This document shows positions 20,301 to 28,650 of a stretch of 64,000 bases of DNA, in pieces. The notes under the pieces were generated by a model. It saw nothing but the letters and a program-made list of their open reading frames with translations, searched no databases and was not told the origin of the DNA. A program made the translations under genes and the position numbers. This DNA comes from Rhexocercosporidium sp. MPI-PUGE-AT-0058 (Eukaryota; Ascomycota; Leotiomycetes; Helotiales), in assembly GCA_020746875.1 (NCBI GenBank), contig JAGTJL010000007.1:2480001-2544000 (forward strand). Reading direction: 5' to 3'. Numbering within the stretch: the first letter of the stretch is position 1; each line of letters opens with the position of its first letter.

Positions 20301-23098
20301 AGGTACAGCCGTGCAACATCGTGAGCAGCTTTCTCATCGTTGCTGCTGTTTCCTTTCAGGTAAGCCTGGATGACGCCAAGGAGATCATCTAGGTTTCTAT
20401 CTGGGCTCTCAACATAGATCTCGGTAAATCTTGACCGCAAGCCCATAGGCAGATCTCGCTTCCCAACATCAGTCGCTGGGTTCATGGCACCGAATATTCG
20501 AAAGTTAGGATGTGCCTTGACTCTTTCAATCTCACCCGTTTCCGAGAGTAAGATGGATGGAGAGCCGCCAGACCCATGGTGCAGTAGGTCGGCAATGCTT
20601 TCCAGAGTGTCTGGAGAAGCAAGGTTGATCTCATCAAGAAGTACCCAATCACCATTGCGAGCAGCCTTCACAATGTTGCCTTCAACGAATGTGAAAGCAA
20701 AACCCTTGGATCCACCTGACAATTGAATGTCAAATTGCGCCAAACTTTGAGAGAATCGCTCCCATCTTGGCTTCAGCTGCAATAAAGATTGAAGTCTCGA
20801 CTCCGTCTTACGGCGCTTGGTAGGTTGCTCAACAGGTCGTCCATTGGCAGGTTCTTTCTTTTTCAGTTCCGAGATGATCTTGTCGAACATCTTGGGTGCC
20901 TCTCGCCAAAGTTTGCTTGCCTTAATCCATTGGCTCTTCGCAACACATTTTCCGAGTGATTCCAGGTACTTTTGGTTCTTCGTCGCGGAGATGCCAGTCG
21001 CTGCGAACAAGTCGTCAAACTCTTCCTTGAGCGGGATTGCAAGGCTTCGGATATTAACAGGCTTGAACCCACCGAGCAGGTCACCCACTTCACTCTGCTG
21101 GGACAAATTGACAGCAGTCAGCTTATACCCAAGGGAGTCCGCTAGTTGTTGAACGACGGTTGTCTTTCCGATACCAGTTTCTCCCACAAGCAACACTGGC
21201 TCCATCATCTTTACAGACACACCAACCTGCTCCAACAACCGCTTGGCGTGGGTGGTATTGGCGAATGGTCTTGAGTTTTTTGATGGTTTCGTGACTCGAT
21301 TCGCTAGACGCTTTTGTAATCGAACTCTCCCAATTGTCAGCTCCGTCTCTCCATCTTGGTATCGTGGGATATGGGACGTCAGGAAATGTTCAACCCGCTG
21401 GGGATCGATGTGCATCTCTTCAGCAATCGCAGAAATGACGGTCTTGCGGGTATCATCTGATTGTAAGCTACCCGCAAAGCAATCAGTAGCTTCGAGAAAC
21501 ATCTCGTACTTGATGGCATCGGTGATCGGCTCGTCTCCAGTTTGCGAACCCGCTGATCTGAGGACGCCATCCAATCTTCTACACCACTTCAAGAGATCAC
21601 GAGGACTAATGGGTCGTCCAAGCGAGGTGCGACTTTTCGAGGCAAATGACGGTTTCTGGGATAGGATGTATAATCTCTCATACACACTGATGATACCAGC
21701 GAGGAACTTGTGTAGAATGGGGTAGGTGCCATCAATGATTTGAGTAAATTCTTCCTGGCTGGGCATCTGTACAGGTACTCGCTGCCACAGACGAGTTCCG
21801 AGCATGTGCAAGGCTGGTGGGTTTTCATGCCCAGTCACACTAAGTGATGTTCGGATACTAGCGAGAAGTCTGAATCCACGTCCAGCTTTGATTGTTTCTC
21901 CTCGGCTAGGAATTAACAATTCTCCACGCTCAATGAGGGGCAAGATGACACTGATTACTTCGTTCGGTGCTCGGTCAAGATCCTCAATGAAAACCCATCT
22001 ACCTTCTCTGACTGCAGTTGTCAAAACCCCAGCTCGCCATGTGAAGGAACCCGGCTTTGATCCACTGGCATACATTCCAATCAACATCTTGGCATCTGTT
22101 TGCTCGTTCAAATGAAGAGTGACCATGTTCGAGTCCATGCCAAGTTCTTGAGCAAAGTCATTGACCAGTGATGTCTTGCCAGATCCAGCTAGTCCATGCA
22201 GAAGTATGGGAGAAGACAAGAGAAGCGATCTGGCAAAAGTTTCCATGTTTTTTGAGGTTGTCGTTGTCTGCACCATGGTGGAAGGTTGAGAGGGAGGGCC
22301 ACTTGGTCGAGGAAGTAAAGTACTTGTATATTGAACCACCAATTCTGACAGTCCCTGCAAGTCTGGCGATAGAAGCGTGGGCTCTCTTCCCATAGACTTT
22401 GCAGCATCTTTCAGCCGCTTATCTTCGAACAGACTCAGAAATCCATAATCGGCCAACTTCCCATCAAAGTCTCCCATTACTGCATCCGATTTTCCAACAT
22501 GTTTCTCAATCATAGCCTCCAACTTGCTCTCTGAGGAAGAACAGAGCTGACAGAATATCCGCACCGCCAAATATCGTACACCTCTGTCGCCATGCTTCAA
22601 GTAATGTTGAATGTTCGGGGCCGAAATCGCTCGAGCGAAAGTACTACGGTTGAGATTGAGCAATCTCAAAGTCGCAAGCATTATTCGCTGAAGTTCCAAC
22701 ACATCCAGTCCATTATGGTCATCCCATAAACATTGTATCCTAGCTTCTCGTCTCTCATGTCCATGCTTCGAGGTATATTCCAGGTATTTCTCCAAAAAAG
22801 TCGAAAGATGCGGCGCAAGAGGTAGAAGCCGCGCAAAAGCTCCAATTACCCCAATATTCTGTTCTCCTCCTGTCTCTCCAGCAATCCATCTCGCAGATGT
22901 GTCCGCAAATATATCCCCATATCTCGTGAAGAGCTGTAGAGTCAAGTCGGGCTTCAGCGCAGCGACTGCAAGCGCATCGAGGAATCGCGGGGAGTTTTGC
23001 AGGCGTATGATCTCCAGAACCTCCTCTGGCAATTCCTCCAGCTTTTCCGCATTCTCCATTGCTCCCAAATTCACTCTAGTCGGCTCGTCTATATCCAT
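8327..23098 (-). CDS. MDN1: Midasin, giant AAA+ ATPase of 60S ribosome assembly
   Basis: This is a single uninterrupted 4,923-aa frame, the usual size for fungal midasin (Rea1). Midasin is a nuclear/nucleolar mechanoenzyme that strips assembly factors such as Ytm1 and Rsa4 from pre-60S particles. Six AAA modules are visible from their Walker A motifs near residues 307 (GLAGSGKTS), 638 (GETGIGKTT), 1089 (GPTSSGKTS), 1379 (GETGCGKTT), 1764 (GSPGVGKTT) and 2076 (GPSGSGKTT). Most are followed by Walker B-like WVLLDEMNLA/DEINLA stretches. Then come a long helical linker, an Asp/Glu-rich tail (about 4100-4570), and a C-terminal MIDAS/VWA domain with DDSKSMGESGSG near 4719. The D/E-rich stretch creates long artefactual open frames on the opposite strand. 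The start MDIDEPTRVN is the first ATG after an upstream promoter shared with the L7/L12 gene. No introns are needed. Confidence 0.97.
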   Translation of the reverse strand: MDIDEPTRVNLGAMENAEKLEELPEEVLEIIRLQNSPRFLDALAVAALKPDLTLQLFTRYGDIFADTSARWIAGETGGEQNIGVIGAFARLLPLAPHLSTFLEKYLEYTSKHGHERREARIQCLWDDHNGLDVLELQRIMLATLRLLNLNRSTFARAISAPNIQHYLKHGDRGVRYLAVRIFCQLCSSSESKLEAMIEKHVGKSDAVMGDFDGKLADYGFLSLFEDKRLKDAAKSMGREPTLLSPDLQGLSELVVQYTSTLLPRPSGPPSQPSTMVQTTTTSKNMETFARSLLLSSPILLHGLAGSGKTSLVNDFAQELGMDSNMVTLHLNEQTDAKMLIGMYASGSKPGSFTWRAGVLTTAVREGRWVFIEDLDRAPNEVISVILPLIERGELLIPSRGETIKAGRGFRLLASIRTSLSVTGHENPPALHMLGTRLWQRVPVQMPSQEEFTQIIDGTYPILHKFLAGIISVYERLYILSQKPSFASKSRTSLGRPISPRDLLKWCRRLDGVLRSAGSQTGDEPITDAIKYEMFLEATDCFAGSLQSDDTRKTVISAIAEEMHIDPQRVEHFLTSHIPRYQDGETELTIGRVRLQKRLANRVTKPSKNSRPFANTTHAKRLLEQVGVSVKMMEPVLLVGETGIGKTTVVQQLADSLGYKLTAVNLSQQSEVGDLLGGFKPVNIRSLAIPLKEEFDDLFAATGISATKNQKYLESLGKCVAKSQWIKASKLWREAPKMFDKIISELKKKEPANGRPVEQPTKRRKTESRLQSLLQLKPRWERFSQSLAQFDIQLSGGSKGFAFTFVEGNIVKAARNGDWVLLDEINLASPDTLESIADLLHHGSGGSPSILLSETGEIERVKAHPNFRIFGAMNPATDVGKRDLPMGLRSRFTEIYVESPDRNLDDLLGVIQAYLKGNSSNDEKAAHDVARLYLNTKRLADDKRLVDGANQVPHFSLRTLTRVLSYVVEIAPSYGLRRALYEGFAMGFLTLLDRESEKLLMPLIDHHLLSSHGNSRALLAQTPRRLDDGKLYKAFMNKKRDRQYWMLQGSETPQEQTHYIKTPSVERNMLNLVRATSTRRFPVLVQGPTSSGKTSMIEYLAKYSGNKFVRINNHEHTDLQEYLGTYVSSSDGQLRFQEGLLVQALRQGHWIVLDELNLAPTDVLEALNRLLDDNRELLIPETQEIVRPHENFMLFATQNPPGLYGGRKTLSRAFRNRFLELHFDDIPQEELQQILEYRSQKVAPSDCKRIVDVYKELSTLRQSSRLFEQKDSFATLRDLFRWALRDADNREQLAANGYMLLAERVRNPVERTAVKEIIEKVMKVKIDPNVLYGGDFSTEIKAYNETSNSQGVVWTQAMRRLYVLVAHALRNNEPVLLVGETGCGKTTVCQMLAEAFGKELHVVNAHQNTETGDLIGAQRPVRNRAVILEQLKQDLVTLLRGLGETIADNVDVDVDVLMATYRSLPSSTTAQAWEELVQRIEINQGKAKALFEWSDGSLVQALKDGQFFLLDEISLADDSVLERLNSVLETQRTILLAEKGVDNSFVQAADGFQFFATMNPGGDYGKRELSPALRNRFTEIWVPSLSEHEDVFQIVEAKLSDNFKHLSKAMVHFAEWFGVNYRSSSSTSISVRDVLAWVKFMNGSSSTDPYFAVLHGAAMVYIDTLGANPAALLAINPENIVEERKKCLSQLSTLLQHNINSIYFKSIDLVNGDTSLIVGDFSIPKQSGSDTDPGFAFNAPTTKQNVMRVIRALQVQKPILIEGSPGVGKTTLIAALARACNRPLTRINLSEQTDLMDLFGSDVPVEGAEAGHFAWRDAPFLQAMQNGEWVLLDEMNLASQSVLEGLNACLDHRGEVYISELDQTFKRHPDFSVFAAQNPHHQGGGRKGLPSSFVNRFTVVYADVFKNEDLQLICKHNLPSMPDETVSTIIAFVSRLEQEIVHRRQFGSQGGPWEFNLRDILRWLQLLRSSTPLLAAATPSDFLNLIFRQRFRTTKDRQEVDRIFAQVFCTNVPFRHFFHNTSASAYQVGLAYMERDALIQRLPFPTIDPINRLPEIECVMICIQQNLPCILVGPSGSGKTTIIEYIAATSGKSLVVFPLNADIDTMDLVGGFEQVDPQRAASTFLSEMKEFINTKILSSLPAQVPSEALILLDMLSLPRQATPSYFNSLAQILLALEATASLPAFGTLAATCTDFASQPMAVQNARFEWVDGVLVKALEQGSWLVLDNANLCSASVLDRLNSLLEPNGFLSINEHCGPDGEPKIVKPHPEFRIFLTMDARFGELSRAMRNRAVEIFVEPMPIENVPKMSVVGVKPEAGMGRFQNLAKALELQVVDQEQARLLYSGALDNLSWSDMPLISRFFDAFRNTHTEAVDFTALCESYDDLYLGSANQQLMASIGGIFGELAMNNNLSVESFRDSQVIHPLQNSPLVPLFAHGADAEHVYWLGAVLDLTLDISAARKAHILQENGLDTLKPSKMNRLQRSLVKGRVSAVTRDSTVNISEFLGNTLMALAAYLQNHTGSNNQWRVQQQAFKSLLRYWWNTFQLATSRIFEESTFQAHLAIGSDLLTRISTAVQFSSSPIAFFSQRLQSDFSSGFKLTTGLSMELLWRQLRPTVIPNQGVMQTLAQMELLALRFDALRWKTTISVAELGHIMTSLLKAYKLIRMSDVDGTSLISTLNTEMENLEKSIGSEEDGIKPFFRIQFEALRQFRILDALNSGSISDAAVDADTVILANHPTASEMQFASSTATSKNLQAVDYLLGTTERLQPVTDTFSIEMLKKLNAVGDVNLKSLKLFETELPAMGQKLALSTASLCRDQFVDLNGIVSTLLFSVVSVHGSDVGFSFLAWCQSLRSTIEPDLVDLSLSSAHISQDSLAPSTPVQLREVITKNFGAVVLSILASRSQPDMQLQFSSLAWIHFAIGCITLYVPDRAFDPDKRQRLERQRHAENRADILAKLAALRQFERLFSGQESNLRCQLLESELTELGEPPEALQEIYRPEVSEIDQLQGEFGNLLKTVLGSDLEATVSKYFTDSDDSGLQQIKLAQHNIAQIIRRLSERFRAYNDLTAPVISMLRCLQIGLSMAPLVAATPSAKNESCLALSKITPFLGGGPTTIDEDIIPSQPTEYLCLIATTAATEKLSSFGAESRQALFKGFHGCYDQWKKRLESDRLEAESNSGLYVFRGSAEDEEEDDQEQFNELFPAYDDESADKPKGVTPAQFVVRETAIALAKVHSEIFLASALPQESILSSIRKISKRIGSLHEDAPFSERNMTSAILPGTLLLLNDEIETLSSSTTLPATYNFYTSANLPETRKLVTLVQQIITRFRDLQAVDEIGHMQPLQDVLTSCHELLKFRHTEPLAKIITKVEKVHTFMHEWQFGGWASRANSALSLYDELTATIVNWRRLELSTWAKLFEMESEKCDDDARSWFFLAYEVVVAVPLQISDSREELRVYAQKLLMDLEAYFTSAIVGQFVQRLQLLQQLQKHLELLALDMPHLSTIRDALANFIALYARYETPVMENLKRGRVSLEKAMKDVLLLASWKDTNIVALRDSAKRSHHKLFKIVRKFRSLLGQPLEFVLKNGLPDKAISGATDNIKAILLPTVDKAAVEVCASSVPDWSHKAKRFININKTVSMMAETAQLPSTAVECSTYLDSFLGNIITSTAELQKATPSLLTDDNKDEVKHLKSQKRKLFADTLKDLRQMGIKYNLGANALAQQDSLSVVLANVEALHEMSVEGLEYYFHKAIDLAPRVRAATHQHNEDLSGAEVARSTGFLEGLLQVLLAQRNSLARAVKAMNTIDANIQMVKGLWAPGAYTVKISKIASNHERLLRWLPNILVVAIDLVTIHAKLGKIDPKDVLSVLASWHDRFVQFARQLDELTSLPSGIVSTTSLVLQEEITDAAQQFSIELSDINEQRPDLAFVVNQILPWTGITATELDNTTEEQTITDLDQKLSTVCDTVFVAIEKYKKAIADLPTSTEDPGWLVKNDTCLSSAIKSMHSENIAEEVRQAFVILRSINLEDDKKSQAASAIFTVALPILQQYFQTLQESVDRYSHLHRATCKTSYVLAKTFTQIATQGFCTPSEKSAAQDGQTEKLEGGTGLGDGEGAEDISKDIQEDENLDELAQEPNTEKGDIEDEQDAVDMADGDMEGEMGDGEEKEEGEGEDEESGDEMDEEAGDVDDLDAGAVDEKMWDGAGEENDKQQEGDAAKGEQKKDEQVAAEENGKENKAQERDEGEADDEEEEMEGAEQGEEIKQDEVEKHDPTAEEGDALDLPEDMDLDGEEGSEKGSQDEMDDLSDVEGDDKEGDEIKNDGKEEDGAENAEVQEEQQIDDEMDIVDLDEEPNDEGVKTEEAGEKVEEEPVEQEPDDQDGLLQDRNDDANADADNAVPSDVQGVGEDQDENSPDDKTESTSKAQREDGGKGGDSSEQKDAAAEDGEKGRQANGDAPQDSRDETEDTASAQPFKKLGDALESWHRQQSKIRNPEEQKEQGQDDQRMDDQQETSEFQHLQDENAEADAQALGTATEEQAKALDESMAVDEESKELPEQFQPDEVENDDVEHNGMDVEEPSAPKEQEPSDAYEGRAGAMVKQSNPDHEEDLDARLQMQDLEEDVEEVDNQLESTHLDGTLNPQLAADGRAQWMHYESLTRDLSLSLTEQLRLILAPTLATKMRGDFRTGKRLNIKRIIPYIASQYKRDKIWMRRSVPSKRSYQIMLAVDDSKSMGESGSGALALETLVMVSKSLSMLEVGQISVVGFGENVHVAHDFDMPFSADAGPNVLSQFSFQQDRTDVTKLVRESIELFRFARQKASSSPADLWQIQLIISDGVCNSSEHDTIRRLLRTALEERIMMVFVIVDDVRKKGKGESVLDLREARFVDGRVEMGRYLEGFPFRYFLVVGDVRELPGVLAGVLRSWFGEVVDAS

Positions 23099-23374
23099 TT
23101 TGTGTGTTGTTGTGCGTAAATGCGCAACCTGGTGAGTGAACTCTAGTCGCTCCTAGAGATTCTTGCCTCCATTTGTCTATCCAGAACTTTTTTTTATCGC
23201 GATAAAGGTCGATGGACGCGGCCGCACGCTAAGTATCCCTAGCGCATTGTGATGTCTTGGCGGGCTGGCAGAAAGATCAACCAACCATCGCGAAGCATCG
23301 AAAACAACTTTATTTTTGAACCTCACGAGCCTCAATTATCTCCCTCTGCAACCCTCACAACCTCCCACCCAACC
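23099..23374. promoter_or_regulatory. Divergent promoter of MDN1 (-) and mitochondrial L7/L12 (+), with a 14-bp palindrome
   Basis: Only 276 bp separate the two start codons. At 23193-23206 lies the perfect palindrome TTTATCGCGATAAA, which contains two inverted GATA-type cores (TTATC/GATAA) around CGCG, preceded by a T-run. A GCGGCCGC palindrome follows at about 23218. Shared control of a cytosolic ribosome-assembly factor and a mitochondrial ribosomal protein is plausible. That the palindrome is bound by a factor is inference. Confidence 0.55.
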
Positions 23375-24008
23375 ATGTCGTTATCCTGCCAGTCTGCAGC
23401 TCGAAGCTGCGTCCGCTCTCTGCGATCTTCTCCCTCTCTACGACTTTCCTCAGCGGCTGTGGCACAAAGGAGGAATACTCCAGCGAGAAGATGGGCTTCG
23501 ACGGAAACTGCTGCGACGAACCCCAAGATCTCGGGTATCGTGGACCAGATCAGTCAATTGACTTTGTTGGAGACGGCAGACTTGGTTGCGAGCTTGAAGG
23601 TATGAAATTATGTTCATTGGATGCTTCGGGGATCTTTTGGGCGTCTTGGGGAGATATTCTTGCTAATGGTTCGATTTCTAACAGTCTCGCCTTAACATCC
23701 CAGATATGCCAATGGGAGGATTTGCTGCCGGACCAGCTGCACCGGCTGCTGCACCAGTTGAGGAGGAGGAAGCTGCCCCTGTGCAACAGGAGAAGACGCT
23801 GTTCAACCTGAAGCTGATGTCTTTCGAGACCGGCTCCAAGCCCAAGATCATCAAGGAGGTCAAGAGCATGCTGGGTCTGAGTTTGGTGGACAGCAAGAAG
23901 TTCGTAGAGAGTGCGCCGAAGTTAATGAAGGAGGGCGTACCGAAGGAAGAAGCGGAGAAGATTGTGGCTGCATTGAAGGAGCTGGGTGGTGTGGTGGTCA
24001 TGGAATAA
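23375..24008 (+). CDS. MRPL12: Mitochondrial large-subunit ribosomal protein L7/L12
   Basis: Exons 23375-23599 and 23685-24008 are joined across an 85-nt GT-AG intron (acceptor after TTCTAACAG) in phase 0, giving 182 aa. The first ~45 residues are rich in Ser/Arg with no acidic residues (MSLSCQSAARSCVRSLRSSP), as in a mitochondrial presequence. Next comes the N-terminal dimerisation helix region (QISQLTLLETADLVASLK), an Ala/Pro/Glu hinge (FAAGPAAPAAAPVEEEEAAP), and the conserved C-terminal domain with KPKIIKEVKSMLGLSL and KKFVESAPKLMKEGVPKEEA. It forms the ribosome stalk that recruits translation factors in mitochondria. The intron lies just before the hinge. It is divergent from MDN1. Confidence 0.95.
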
Positions 24009-27000
24009 GGGGCAAGGGCAAATAGATGATGGCAGTGTATGATGTGTATGGACTGGAGGGGCTTGTATCAATACTAGAGATGTGTACAAAAATCTACTTC
24101 TCAACCCTGCCCCTTTGTCTTCTGCCATGGTTGCTTTGGGTACGATTTTTCGAGGTTCAGTTCCGTTTACTTGATATAGATCCACGCTCAAGTCTAAAGT
24201 CACAGTCCAGGACTCACAGTGTTCCAAAAACATATTCAGTACTTGAAGAGGAGGTGCACGTCAAGTCCGGCAGTCTATTGAGTTCGGTAACTTAGGGGGC
24301 AAACTTCTCTGTTAATAGCTGCTTTTACAGTTACAGACACCTTAGTGGCGTTCTCTGCTGAATTTGGAATGTTCCTTTTGCTGTCAATTCTATTTTCCTT
24401 ATCAACCTCAATTCCCTGTCCATTCCAGAATCTGCTCCCTTCAAGTACGAGGGCCAGAGGTAAGACATCTCCAAGTAAGTATCATGTTCAATGAATATCT
24501 ATTCTTCTGGCTTCACACAACTCGCCTTTCAATCAAGGACTTCATCATAGCTATATCGCATATCATTGTCCTGTCCTACTGTTTGTGGACTAACTTGCTG
24601 ATCGATGCCTGGTTTCTCGTCTCGTTGTTTCCAGACCTCTTTTATATATAAAAAAAAAATGTTTCTCTTCCACACCCGACACTCCGCATTCTGGCTATTT
24701 GTCATACCTCTAATTTCTCTATATTCAAAACATTGCGCATTCACTGCCTTCAATTCTCTTTCATCCTGCCCTTGCTATGTCCCTGTCGCATCACACGTCA
24801 TTGAGAACCTGAAAGATATATGAAAAATGTCTGACGAACTAGACATTTAGTCAGACTCAGACTGCCACTGTCTAGCCCCTCTTTAGTCCACTGTTCGTGT
24901 TGCTACATGACAAGCTCTGCCTTTATCAATATTTGGCGCTGCCTCGCTGCTGTTTCTCTTTTACGAAGAAATCGAAGACTAGACAAGGATTCAAGGAACT
25001 TCCGACAACCGCCACTCAGTAAGAAACAGGCTATTGCCTTCTCCCTCGTTCCGTAGATCGAAATATTCACTGCCAAATTTCCGCATACTGTCACTCACTC
25101 GACTCGGCTAGGAAACTAATCCCCCAATCTTCGTTCCCAAAAAGGAGGAATTTCACAAATTCGCTGCTTCTGAATACCTGCACGTGTGTCCCACACTCCC
25201 TAGTCTGATGACGCGAACACTTGGAGCTAAATAGCCCTGTGGTACCTGCTGCTATCCTGGTTTTAATGTTCTTCCGTTTCTCGCATGGGTATGATCAGTT
25301 GCAGAGCGGCTGGCAGTTTTACGAGCCAACATTTTCCGCTACACGACGTCATAGCACTCGTATACTTCTCCGCCCTTGAGAGGCCTCTTCATTTCTTATG
25401 CTATATTAATGTTTCTGAACCTTCCATTCGAGGCTTGCCTTAGTCTCACTGTGCTCCAACCCCTGAATCGTCTCAAAAAGTGGTGTGTTTACTTGCTAGC
25501 AATGCTCTCGCTTAAAATCTTACAAGTTTAATCAACACTCTTTATCTTTTCCGTCACCTCTTTACGAATACTTTAAAGGACCAGAAATTGTAACGGGCTA
25601 AGGCCATGAATCCCTGGTGAAAAGCATGGTCTCTATGGCTCGGCTGAAGTTTTTCAACCGCAAGAAAGGGCTTGGGACAGCGAAGCTTCTTTCGATTATT
25701 TCTACCATTTGCATTTGATAAAAGCTCTTCTATATCATCTTAAAGTCTTCTCATCTGTCATTGCCATCATAGCATTGCTGTCAGTCATCCACTCACCATC
25801 ACTCCAGACAATCGTTCAATCTTAAGGATCACGATACGATGTCTCCCAACAGCATTTTTTTATCCCCCTCGTAATACCCTCACTTGTTCAGTTTGGGGAA
25901 AGGCTTTCAGCACAGTACGAAAATTGTTCAGTAGTTACAGGCAGCTCAATGGACCCATGATTCTGTTTGCGTTGCATCTATTTTATCGCAGAGCAGTTCC
26001 CTAGTCCAAAGTCAGACTGCTGCTTGTTTTTAGCAACGACTCAGCCGCAGGAACTTTGAATCTTGAAAGCAGTCACGGTATCAAATCGCAGTGGAAATTC
26101 TTCTAGATCGTGATCCTAATCTGATCTTACTTTAACTTCTTCTTTGATTCTCACTTTTTGGGGTTATCTCAAGCCTCAAGCATCATCAATACGCACCCCG
26201 CACTCACCGCGATATAAATTCCGGAGAATTTTATATAAAAAAAAAACACACTAGGAGTCGTGCAGAGGTTCAGTTACCTGAGAGGGCCTCGTGCAAAGTA
26301 CTTCTTCTTTGTCATATTAATACTGGAGTCTTCTGGCAAATGGGGTGACAGCATCGCCTTTGAGTATTAAGGGTGAGACTTAGCTGAATAGAAATATAGA
26401 GGGGACGAGTGGGAGTGAGAATAGTGTACAGACCAATCAGTAGCAATGGTGGATCGAAAGTGGCTAGTTCTGTGAACAAACAGAAAAGTTGTTTTGAAGA
26501 GAGGGTCACCACCTAGATAAAGGTAGACAGCGTCATAGGTAGATGAAGTAAGATATACCCACGACCTCGTGCCCCTAGAGAGAATCTCAAGTCAAATGTC
26601 AGTTCCCCAAAACCACTAGAATCTCATACGCTGTCACCCGACATCGCCTCGACATTGCTCGACTAATCCCATGATTTGTGATCCTGGATCCCTCAGGTTG
26701 AAATGGTGAGCATCCTCCACAAGGCGAGGAATTTATATGTATACCTAAGTTGTATAGTTCACCCCTCCCTAGAATCGCTAGCCTCGCAAAGCTGCCACCC
26801 AATTCATAGCCTCGACTTCACTCTCAGCTTTGACGAAATTCGAACATCAGGACCTGGCCCACAGCAGAAACTTCCCTCTAATGTATAAACAAAAAGCAAA
26901 ATACAAATCAAACACCAAGACCAGTACACAAAACAAGAAGATAACAAGTCCATTCAGAAGGATGGAGCGGGCTTGCACTCGACGCACTGCGATTTTTTGT

Positions 27001-27688
27001 CTCCTAGGGTACAAACTTGGTTTCATAGTGCACATGAATCTCTTGCCGAGAGTTAGATTCAAAGGTGGCTTCATTTCCTGTTGGCATGTCGAACTGTACC
27101 CTGCCATCATCCACTTACTGTCATTTCTCGATCTGCTGTCAACTTCTAATGAGCTACTGGCAAAGTATCATAGACAACATAGCTCTTGCAGCGTCCAATA
27201 AAGAAGAAAAATCAACAAAGAGACCTAAAAGTGACTTGCTGGCGGAAGCAGCCAGACTGACAGATACAGAAGCTGCAGCAGCACAGAGGAGCATATGCTT
27301 GTAGAATAGATTGGGGGCAGACAGAGAGAACCCTTTTATAAACCTCTGCGCGCAAGCCTGAAAAGGTTCTATGTGGGTAAGGAACTTGAAAACAAAGTCT
27401 TCAGTCAATACATCAGGACAACTGGACAACTGGACAACTGGACGACAAGACCGATGAGGGGACGATGGCGCCTCGAGATAGACTTTTGTGCATTCATTTC
27501 CTATCGATGCCCCAGATAGGACGAAGACATTCGCCTTCGTAACAGGAGTACCAAATTTCATTTACCAGATAACGCCACGCAATGCAGACGCCAAGTCAGA
27601 CGCCAAGTATGCCTCCAGTGAACGCCCACGAGATCCATCCAGTCCATTCCATACCATTCCCAATCCGTATCCCTCAAATGATTGAGAT
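24009..27688. other. 3.7-kb gene-poor convergent interval
   Basis: Between the convergent 3' ends of MRPL12 and CTK3 I find no open frame with recognisable motifs or a convincing splice pattern. The + strand is rich in T/C runs from 24.3 to 26.3 kb. There are two A-runs next to TATATA (about 24641-24660 and 26231-26248), and a short tandem repeat of ACTGGACAA at about 27419-27444. No tRNA-like A/B boxes were spotted, but that reading is not exhaustive. Confidence 0.4.
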
Positions 27689-28650
27689 TTATTCAGCGGG
27701 CGCATGCATCTTCGCAAACTCCTCACTCCATCCCTCGCTAGCCTTCCCTCTCTCCTCTCCCTCCTCACGATACAACTCTAGATCATCCTCACCCAGATCG
27801 CTTGTCTCATCCCACAACTTGTCAAATTCATCACCCACCCCAGGCAACCCTCCATTAAACGAGTTCCCCGGAGCTGCCTTGGGGATAGCCCAAATATTCT
27901 CTCTTAACCGTTTGTGTCTCTCGCGATCCTCTTCAATACGTGTCTCAATCTGCTTCTTATCTAGGCGTTGTGGGGCGCTCATCTTGGATTTCGAAGAGGA
28001 ACTAGGAGCAAGTGGTGTAGAAGGGTCGATTGGCGAGGACAATCCTATGTTATCTGGAAGGGTATCGCGCTCTTTGAGGAGTTCTTCGATTTCGGAGACT
28101 GTTTGCGCGAGGAGGAAAGATTTGGTTTGGAGGGCTTGGAGGACTTTACGGACGACCTTGACGTTGGCAGCTCCAGATCCATCTTCAGGCGCAACGGCGT
28201 CAACCATACGCAGGATGTCGCGCTGCATCATGCGGATATAGTCGTAGTGGTTCTCGCGGGCTGCCATGTCGCAGAGGTGCTCAATAAAGTACATGATGTT
28301 TGCGCGATTGTTCATGGAATTTCCTGACTGCGTCGAGTTAGTATTTACTCGATACCATTCCGCTACTCACACGATATTTTCGTTTGCCCCTCTTCATTCT
28401 CCCTGCATACACAGAGGGTTCACTTCCATGTACGCTTGGGACTTGGTGGGTCCTTATGAAGATATCACTTGCCCAGATAGAACTGGAATATGCCTACCCT
28501 CTCTAACTGCTCCAAGATGCACGAATGCAAATCCTCGTCCAGATCCCTATACTTCAGCGCATATTGTGCCGTCTTGCTCGCGCCGGTAACACTCGCATTT
28601 AGACTGGCCAGCTGCTGGGTGAATCGGATTCGCACCTCGAACGGATCCAT
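27689..28650 (-). CDS. CTK3: CTD kinase subunit gamma (CTDK-I, Ctk3)
   Basis: Two exons (minus): 28650-28498 and 28327-27689. The 170-nt intron has donor GTAGGC and acceptor CTAACTCGACGCAG, phase 0, giving 263 aa. It begins MDPFEVRIRFTQQLASLNAS. After splicing, LEQLER runs into SGNSMNNRANIMYFIEHLCD, the typical Ctk3 junction. The N-terminal ~140 residues form the CID-like helical domain. The C-terminal part is charged, with ENIWAIPK and an acidic WDETSDLGEDDLELYREE segment. Ctk3 works with the kinase Ctk1 and cyclin Ctk2 to phosphorylate Ser2 of the RNA polymerase II C-terminal domain during elongation. The last exon ends in a convergent gap; the gene upstream on the other side is GH43. Confidence 0.92.

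Noticed and set aside
27154..27561. 135-codon minus-strand frame downstream of CTK3
   Set aside because: It contains the translation of the ACTGGACAA tandem repeat and an Ala/Ser run; no family features.
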